Under the pieces are notes generated by a model. That model worked only from the letters and a program-made list of their open reading frames with translations. It did no database searches and was not told where the DNA came from. The position numbers and the translations under genes were made by a program. Of a DNA stretch of 36,777 bases, positions 31,722 to 36,777 are shown piece by piece. Origin of the DNA: Burkholderiaceae bacterium (GTDB taxonomy: Bacteria; Pseudomonadota; Gammaproteobacteria; Burkholderiales; Burkholderiaceae_D); assembly GCA_023653025.1 (NCBI GenBank), contig JAMNXS010000024.1, forward strand, positions 1 to 36,777, written 5' to 3'. Position 1 is the first letter of the stretch, and every line of letters starts with the position of its first letter.

Positions 31722-34451
31722 TTGCCCTCCGACCCCGTGCCAACGCCTGCCGCCCGCCTGTTCGACGAATACCTGCCCTCCACCCGGCGCGGCGTGTGGG
31801 CGTCGCTGCTTGCGGCCGCGCTGGCCGGGATGATGGTGGTGGCGCTCGTTGTCGGTACCGACGAGCGCTTGCAGCGAGAAGAGAGGGAGGCGCGTGCGCA
31901 AGCAGCGCGGCAGGCCGAGTCGCTGGCCAATTCATATGCAACGCAACTCGTTCATCTTGCCGAGCAGATCGACCAGGTGACGCGCAGCATGGCCTTTGCA
32001 TGGGAAGACCATCCGGAGCGCATCGACCTGCAGCGCGACCGCGAGCGCGGCCTGCTGCCGCAGCGCCATGATTTCCTGGTGTTCATAGCCGATGCCGACG
32101 GACGCCTGGTGGAAAGCTCGATGCCGCTGGCGCGCGAATTCAATTTTTCGCGGATGGACTTTTTTCGCCGGCAGCGCGACGCGTGTTGCGACGGAATTCT
32201 GGTCAGCCCGGTCGTCATCAGCCCGCTGACCGGGCGCCCCGTGGTCCGGTTCTCGCGCCGGGTGGAAGCGCCGCAGGGCCAGTTCGGCGGCGTGGTCTTC
32301 GTATCGGTATCGCCGGATTTTCTGGCGACTTTTCAGGACGAGGCGCTGCAGGGCAGCAATGACTTCGTCAGCGTCCGGCTCGACTCCGGCCCCGTGCTCG
32401 CGACGCGGCTCGGTCGCGGCTCGGCCGAGAAGCGCATCTTCTACAAGACCGATCCGTCGTTCGCCGGTACCGGCGGCATCCTGCGCGAGCCGGCTGGCAA
32501 GTTCAGGGATGCGCGCGCGCGGTATGTCGCGTGGCGCAAGATAACGGGCTATCCGCTGGTGGCGGTTGCCGGTGTGACCGAAGAAGATGCGCTGGCGGGC
32601 CACCGGGCCATGGCGCGCGAGACCCGTGTCAATGCCGCCACCGTGGTGCTGTTGCTGGCCCTGCTGACCGGCGCCGGCATTGTGCTGTCGTCCAAGCTGG
32701 CCGCGCGGCGGCATGCCGAGGAAGAGGTGAGGATGACCTACCGGCTGGCGACGGAGGCGGCGAACGAGGGCTTCTACATGTTGCGTCCGCTGTCGCGGCA
32801 TGGCCAGCTGGTCGACGTGCAGGTCGAAGACTGCATCGAGCGCGCGGCCTGGCTGCTGAACATGCCGCGCGAGCGCTTGCTGGGCGCACGGGCATCGGAG
32901 ATGATGGTGCGCGGCCAGCGGGTCGATCTCATTGCGCTGTGCCGCAAGGCCATCGCGCACGGGCAGTTCGAGGACGAATTCCGCGTGCCGACTGGCTGGA
33001 TGCGGGCGTCCTGGGTGTTCCGGCGCGCCGTGCATTTCGGCTCGGGCATCGCGCTGACGATGCGCGACATCTCCGATGCGAAGGCGCATGAGCAGGCGCT
33101 GTCCGACCTCGCCAATATCGATGCGCTGACCCGCCTGCCGAATCGGCACTGGCTGATGAATTTCCTGCCGCGCGCCGTCGAGCGCGCGGCCGCGGGCTCG
33201 CAGCTGCTGGCGGTGCTGTTCATCGATCTCGACAATTTCAAGACCGTCAACGACACCCTCGGGCATGAGGCGGGCGACGAACTGCTGCAGCAGGCGGCGC
33301 AGCGGATCCGGCGCGCGGTGCGCTCCAGCGACCATGTGGCGCGGCTGGGCGGCGACGAGTTCACGGTGGTGCTCGAGCAGTTCGACGAGGATGCCGATGT
33401 CGCGCAAGTGGCCGGCACGATGGTCAAGACGCTCGGCAAGCCGTTCTCGCTCAAGGCCGGCGGCGGCAACCTGGTGAATGCATCGATCGGCATCAGCATG
33501 TTTCCGCGCGACGGCCGTGACCCGGAGCTGCTGCTCAAGCACGCGGATGTGGCGATGTACGCGGCGAAGGCGGCCGGCAAGGGACGCTTCGAGTTCTACC
33601 ATCCGGAATTGTCGGATGCGCTGCTGCTGCGGCTGAGCCGCGAGCGCGCGCTGCGGCTGGCGGTGGAGCAGGGCGATTTCGTCGTTCACTACCAGCCGCG
33701 CGTCGATGCGCGCAGCGGCCGCCTGAACAGTTTTGAGGCGCTGATCCGCTGGCGGCATCCGGAGCGCGGCGTGGTGGCGCCGGCCGAGTTCATCGACCTG
33801 GCGGAAGATACCGGGCTGGTGGTGCCGATCGGCGACTGGGTGATGCGGCAGGTCGTCGCGCAGCTGGCGGCCTGGACAGCCGACGGCGAGCATCCGGTGC
33901 CGGTATCGGTGAATGTGTCGGCACTGCAGTTGCGGCACGGCCAGCTTGCGTCGTCTTTCCTGCAGGCCTTGCGCGAGCAGGAAGTCGACCCGTCGCTGCT
34001 CGAGGTCGAGGTGACCGAGTCGGCGGTGGTTGACCGCAGCGCCACCGTGGCGCAGGAGCTCGACACGCTGCGCGACGGCGGTATCCGCCTGATGATCGAT
34101 GACTTCGGCGTCGGACACTCGTCGCTGGCGCAGTTGCACCGGCTGGACGTCGACGTGCTGAAGGTTGATCGCGGATTCACGACCGCGCTGTCGGACGGCG
34201 GCGACCACGGCGGCTCGGAAGGAGAGTTGCTCTACCGCGCCATCATCTCGATGGCCCGGGCGCTCGGCATGAAGGTGGTCGCCGAGGGGGTCGAGACGCT
34301 GGCGCAGCTCAGGCTGCTGCGTGAGATGGGCTGCGACGAATTGCAGGGCTACCTGATCTCGCGCCCGCTGCCGGCCGAAGACGTGCCGCCGCTGCTGCGG
34401 CAGGCGGTGCTGCCACCGTTCGACCGGATGGAGAGGCTGGAAGTGGTGTGA
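31722..34451 (+). CDS. Membrane sensor GGDEF-EAL protein
   Basis: The protein (909 residues from the TTG at 31722) has TM1 (about 25-46), a periplasmic sensor, TM2 (about 304-327), a PAS-like region, GGDEF (motif 543-547, RxxD RSSD at 534-537) and a C-terminal EAL domain (about 640-905). The EAL signature residues are all seen: EALIRW (E672), NVSALQL, EVTESAV, IDDFGVGHSSL, LKVDRGF, AEGVET and LQGYLISRP. Both synthesis and hydrolysis of c-di-GMP are therefore possible. The sensor has a Cys-Cys pair at 155-156. TTG at 31722 has AGAGGA at the right distance; another TTG at 31689 gives 11 more residues. Confidence 0.93.
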   Translation: MPSDPVPTPAARLFDEYLPSTRRGVWASLLAAALAGMMVVALVVGTDERLQREEREARAQAARQAESLANSYATQLVHLAEQIDQVTRSMAFAWEDHPERIDLQRDRERGLLPQRHDFLVFIADADGRLVESSMPLAREFNFSRMDFFRRQRDACCDGILVSPVVISPLTGRPVVRFSRRVEAPQGQFGGVVFVSVSPDFLATFQDEALQGSNDFVSVRLDSGPVLATRLGRGSAEKRIFYKTDPSFAGTGGILREPAGKFRDARARYVAWRKITGYPLVAVAGVTEEDALAGHRAMARETRVNAATVVLLLALLTGAGIVLSSKLAARRHAEEEVRMTYRLATEAANEGFYMLRPLSRHGQLVDVQVEDCIERAAWLLNMPRERLLGARASEMMVRGQRVDLIALCRKAIAHGQFEDEFRVPTGWMRASWVFRRAVHFGSGIALTMRDISDAKAHEQALSDLANIDALTRLPNRHWLMNFLPRAVERAAAGSQLLAVLFIDLDNFKTVNDTLGHEAGDELLQQAAQRIRRAVRSSDHVARLGGDEFTVVLEQFDEDADVAQVAGTMVKTLGKPFSLKAGGGNLVNASIGISMFPRDGRDPELLLKHADVAMYAAKAAGKGRFEFYHPELSDALLLRLSRERALRLAVEQGDFVVHYQPRVDARSGRLNSFEALIRWRHPERGVVAPAEFIDLAEDTGLVVPIGDWVMRQVVAQLAAWTADGEHPVPVSVNVSALQLRHGQLASSFLQALREQEVDPSLLEVEVTESAVVDRSATVAQELDTLRDGGIRLMIDDFGVGHSSLAQLHRLDVDVLKVDRGFTTALSDGGDHGGSEGELLYRAIISMARALGMKVVAEGVETLAQLRLLREMGCDELQGYLISRPLPAEDVPPLLRQAVLPPFDRMERLEVV

Positions 34452-34458
34452 TCACCGA

Positions 34459-34860
34459 TTACCAGCGATGCCCCCAGCGCCCGTGATCGTCATCGCGGTG
34501 GTGATGGCGGCGATGGTGGTGATGCTTCCAGTGTCCCGGCGGCGGGCCGTAATGGACGGGCGGCGACGGGTAGACGACCACCGGCGGCATGTACGGACGC
34601 GCATAGCCGTAGACCGGGGGCGGCGGTGCATAACCATAGATCGGAGGCGGCGGCGCATAGCCGACGACGGGGGCGGGCGCCACCAGTACCGGCGGCGCGT
34701 AGCCACCATAGTGGACGCTGACCGACGACTGGCCGTGCGACCCGAACTGGCTGCCGATGATGGCGCCGACGACCGCGCCGGCGAGCACGTCGCCGCCATT
34801 GGCGGAGGCGCTGCCCGCGGTGGCGGCCAGCAGCGCGACGGTGGCAATCTTCAGCTTCAT
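34459..34860 (-). CDS. Exported Gly-zipper, Pro/Tyr-rich and His-rich small protein
   Basis: The 133-residue protein has a signal peptide (KIATVALLAATAGSASA), a glycine-zipper-like helix (DVLAGAVVGAIIGSQFG), then tandem PPPPxYGYA units (VVGYAPPPPIYGYAPPPPVY), and ends in a His/Arg/Asp tail (HWKHHHHRRHHHRDDDHGRW). Such proteins occur in many betaproteobacteria without known function; the tail could bind metal ions. ATG at 34860 follows AGGGGAACCGAG. It is convergent with the GGDEF-EAL gene. Confidence 0.8.
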   Translation of the reverse strand: MKLKIATVALLAATAGSASANGGDVLAGAVVGAIIGSQFGSHGQSSVSVHYGGYAPPVLVAPAPVVGYAPPPPIYGYAPPPPVYGYARPYMPPVVVYPSPPVHYGPPPGHWKHHHHRRHHHRDDDHGRWGHRW

Positions 34861-34979
34861 CTCGGTTCCCCTGATTCGAATGGTGATGCGCCGAGTATAC
34901 GGCTGGCCAATCAGTGGTAAAGCGCGAAATTGTGACCAGCTGTAATCGCGCGGCGAGCGCTTTCGCGCTTCGCTGTCAG

Positions 34980-35465
34980 TCAACCCGGGACAGGACACAG
35001 CAGCCGGTAATCAAAGGCCCAGTGCCGCCGTACTTCGGCGCGCGCGAGGGCGGCATCGGGGTGTGCCGGGTTGAGCAGGATCACGGCCGATTCCGGCACC
35101 ACCGCCGACGGTGTCACCATGACCGCCGACATCCGCGTTTCCAGCCACTGCCGGCCGATGTCGACGGTCGGGGCGCCCGGCGTCTTGTCGTCCCAGCCGG
35201 GCGGCAGTTCGTCGGCGACAAGCTGCCGCCGTGCATCCCAGAGCGCATCCGGCAGGTCGATGGCCACCAGGCAGCGGCGCGCGTTCAGTCCCGCGCTATC
35301 GAGGTGGACCAGGGTTTCGAGGCAGGCCAGCGCGGGCGTGTCCGCGCAGTACACGACTGCGGCGCCGTGGGGATTCCAGCGTCCGCCGCCGCGCGCCGCG
35401 TCCTGGCCCGACAGGTCATCGGCCGGGCAATCCTGCGAATGGGTGGCGATGCGCCAGACGCGCAT
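34980..35465 (-). CDS. RES-domain protein (solitary toxin-like)
   Basis: The 161-residue protein is a RES domain over its whole length: RVWRIATH at the start, GGGRWNPHGAAVVYCADTPA with the Arg and Tyr of the active site, LACLETLVHL with the Glu, and VPESAVILLNPAHP with the Ser near the end. Known RES toxins (e.g. MbcT, ParT) consume NAD+ or ADP-ribosylate targets and are paired with an Xre/DUF2384 antitoxin encoded just upstream. None is seen here: the 114 bp upstream hold only a GC hairpin before the next gene's stop, and downstream lies an exported protein gene. Confidence 0.88.
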   Translation of the reverse strand: MRVWRIATHSQDCPADDLSGQDAARGGGRWNPHGAAVVYCADTPALACLETLVHLDSAGLNARRCLVAIDLPDALWDARRQLVADELPPGWDDKTPGAPTVDIGRQWLETRMSAVMVTPSAVVPESAVILLNPAHPDAALARAEVRRHWAFDYRLLCPVPG

Positions 35466-35480
35466 GGGCGGTCTCCGTCG

Positions 35481-35503
35481 GCCCGGCCGCAGCGAGGCCG
35501 GGC
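35481..35503. other. GC-rich hairpin in the RES gene leader
   Basis: GCCCGGCC (35481-35488) and GGCCGGGC (35496-35503) are perfect complements around a 7-nt loop, 16 bp upstream of the RES start codon. No T-run follows on either strand, so it is not a classical terminator. It could limit RES translation or end the upstream transcript. Confidence 0.4.
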
Positions 35504-35579
35504 GACCAGTGTAGCCCGGGAAGCCGGCGTCGCCGCATCCGGCGCGCGGGTTCCCACACGGAGTTTGCGCGGCGTCGGC

Positions 35580-35948
35580 TCAGGGCTGGAACAGGCAGGA
35601 CTTGCGGCCCTCGCTCATCACCGCGCGGAAGCGCTTGGCGCGTTCGCGAATATCGTCGGTGCGCACGGTGCTGCCGCGCTCCCCCGCGATCGACAGCGCG
35701 TTCGCCGCCGTCTCAAGCTCGCTGAACTGCGCATGCGGAATCCGCTCGGCAACATGGTCGAACAGGCAGGTGCATTTGTAGATCATCTCCTGCCGAAGCC
35801 GGTCGGGATGGTTGCGCACGCATTCCTCGACGAACAGCACGCGGTCGAGCGTCGGGTAGCCAGCCACCTGTGCCATCGCCAGCGGCAGGCTGCCCAGCAG
35901 CAGGGTCGCGAGCAGCATCTTGTTTGTGTTCTTTTTCTTGTCGTTCAT
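35580..35948 (-). CDS. Small exported protein of a quinoprotein-dehydrogenase-type cluster
   Basis: The 122-residue protein has a signal peptide (KMLLATLLLGSLPLAMA) and a helical mature part with four cysteines (VEECVRNHP, IYKCTCLFD, KSCLFQP) and the segment ETAANALSIAGERGSTVR. Similar small exported proteins sit next to PQQ alcohol dehydrogenase genes in methylotrophs and relatives (from memory of the family pattern). A link to cofactor or electron transfer is only inferred. GGAGG precedes the ATG, which overlaps the preceding stop by four bases. Confidence 0.72.
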   Translation of the reverse strand: MNDKKKNTNKMLLATLLLGSLPLAMAQVAGYPTLDRVLFVEECVRNHPDRLRQEMIYKCTCLFDHVAERIPHAQFSELETAANALSIAGERGSTVRTDDIRERAKRFRAVMSEGRKSCLFQP

Positions 35949-36616
35949 GGTCTGGCCTCCACCAGTCGCATCACTTCTTCGGTCAGTGTTTTCAGGTCGG
36001 CGTCCTTGGTCATCGTGCGCAACTCGATCACCCAGCCCGGCACTTGCGGCGAGAGCAGGAAGCGGTAGGACTTGTCGGCCAGCTTGCCGTAGCGCGAGCG
36101 GTTCAGGTCGCTGGCGAACGGCGTCACCATGATCAGGCGGGCGCGCACCTGGCGGCCGGCATGCTCGGTGCCGAGTTCGCTGACGCTGGCTTCGTCGGCC
36201 AGCGCAAGCCGCAGCCGCCGGCGGAAGTGCGCAGCCTGGCCGCCGGTGAGCTGCTGCGCAAGGCGCACGTCGCGCTCGAGGAAGGCGAGCACGACCGGGT
36301 TGCCGCGCGCGTTCTCGATCTCGGGCAGGTCGAGCCCGGTCGTGGCGCCGTCGAACTGCACCTTCACGCGGCGGCCGCCGTCGGCATGGCGCTCGCCGAG
36401 CAGGAGCACGATGCGCTCGCGCGACGGCGCCTGCCCGGGTCCGCTGCGCTCGATCTCGTACACCAGTTGCCGCGCCTCGCCGACATTGGCCAGATGGTCG
36501 GCGACGAACAAGTCGTTTTCTGCAGCCGAGAATGAGGGCTCGGCCTGCGCGGCCATTGGCAGCAGCGCAGCGAGCGCCGGCAGGCTCTGCAGGAAACGCC
36601 GGCGTGCGCAGTTCAT
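35945..36616 (-). CDS. Periplasmic protein with Tat-like signal, same cluster
   Basis: The 223-residue product starts MNCARRRFLQSLPALAALLP, a twin-arginine-like signal with RRRFLQ. The mature part includes ADHLANVGEARQLVYEIERS, ARGNPVVLAFLERDVRLAQQ, LTGGQAAHFRRRLRLALAD and VPGWVIELRTMTK. I know this only as an uncharacterised family; no catalytic motif is evident. It overlaps both neighbours (ATGA-type overlaps), so all three genes form one transcript running leftward from beyond the window. Confidence 0.75.
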   Translation of the reverse strand: MNCARRRFLQSLPALAALLPMAAQAEPSFSAAENDLFVADHLANVGEARQLVYEIERSGPGQAPSRERIVLLLGERHADGGRRVKVQFDGATTGLDLPEIENARGNPVVLAFLERDVRLAQQLTGGQAAHFRRRLRLALADEASVSELGTEHAGRQVRARLIMVTPFASDLNRSRYGKLADKSYRFLLSPQVPGWVIELRTMTKDADLKTLTEEVMRLVEARP

Positions 36617-36777
36617 GGCAGCGGCTTGCCTTGCGCGTCGACCAGCGGCACCCGGTATTGGCGCAGGATGTCGAGGATCGCCGCATGGTTGTCGTCGATC
36701 AGCGCCTGCACCTTCGCCTTCCACGCCTTGTCCTCGTGGCGCACGCCCATCGCGATATCGAAATCCATCCGGTTGCC
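36613..36777 (-). CDS. Substrate-binding-protein-like gene, C-terminal 54 residues (cut by window edge)
   Basis: The visible end reads FDIAMGVRHEDKAWKAKVQA, then LIDDNHAAILDILRQYRVPL. This matches the end of the periplasmic solute-binding-like proteins associated with quinoprotein dehydrogenases (XoxJ/MxaJ-like), where FDIAMGVR precedes a final helix and YGVPL. The gene continues past 36777. Stop overlaps the next start by two bases (ATGA). Confidence 0.7.
   Translation of the reverse strand, partial: GNRMDFDIAMGVRHEDKAWKAKVQALIDDNHAAILDILRQYRVPLVDAQGKPLP

Overview
The window is a high-GC chromosomal segment, most likely from a betaproteobacterium. This rests on the housekeeping order ftsK-lolA-rarA-serS, the nadE-P-II pair, and a gene set at the right edge resembling the periplasmic accessory genes of PQQ alcohol dehydrogenase loci (Rhodocyclales/Methyloversatilis-like or a related methylotroph-type lineage). 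The genus is an inference, not a reading.

Layout. (1) 1-9844 is core: a FemAB-like N-acyltransferase, glutamine-dependent NAD synthetase, P-II protein, an Smr-domain protein, thioredoxin reductase, then the tight cluster ftsK-lolA-rarA. The 507 bp between smr and trxB hold no gene but a dense cluster of short hairpin repeats and a 57-bp tandem repeat. The same 27-nt hairpin family recurs in the 5' end of lolA, where it is translated, and after serS. (2) 9845-11001 is an inserted AT-led toxin-antitoxin-like module ('mobile mystery' A/B: Xre plus Fic). It is followed on the other strand by two decayed antidote-type fragments, then by serS and tRNA-Ser(CGA). (3) 13144 to about 26300 is accessory. 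It starts at the tRNA with a tyrosine integrase broken by one amber codon, then carries a leftward copper/silver block: cusC-cusB-cusA-cusF-like efflux with a Met/His-rich leader protein, a doubly broken CopA-type ATPase, and a Csp-type cysteine-rich copper-storage protein with an unknown partner ORF. An orphan ModA-like protein and a thioredoxin-2-type protein follow. I found no copy of the tRNA 3' end that would mark the right boundary. (4) 26399-34451 holds an MFS transporter with an AT-rich operator-like dyad, a small unknown protein, and two paralogous membrane c-di-GMP enzymes (GGDEF; GGDEF-EAL) flanking a HAF-repeat-like lipoprotein. (5) 34459-36777 holds a His/Pro/Tyr-rich exported protein, a solitary RES-domain toxin without a visible antitoxin, and three overlapping leftward genes for periplasmic proteins that continue off the window.

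How it fits together. The copper block looks like periplasmic RND export (CusCBA with two CusF-type metal chaperone domains) plus cytosolic storage (Csp), with the inner-membrane exporter lost. No copper-responsive regulator (CusRS or CueR) is visible in the window. Stretches without a gene: 14729-15019 (291 bp) and 24687-24964 (278 bp) show nothing beyond the promoter noted; 11002-11610 holds the decayed antidote fragments and the serS promoter region; 3835-4341 holds the repeats.
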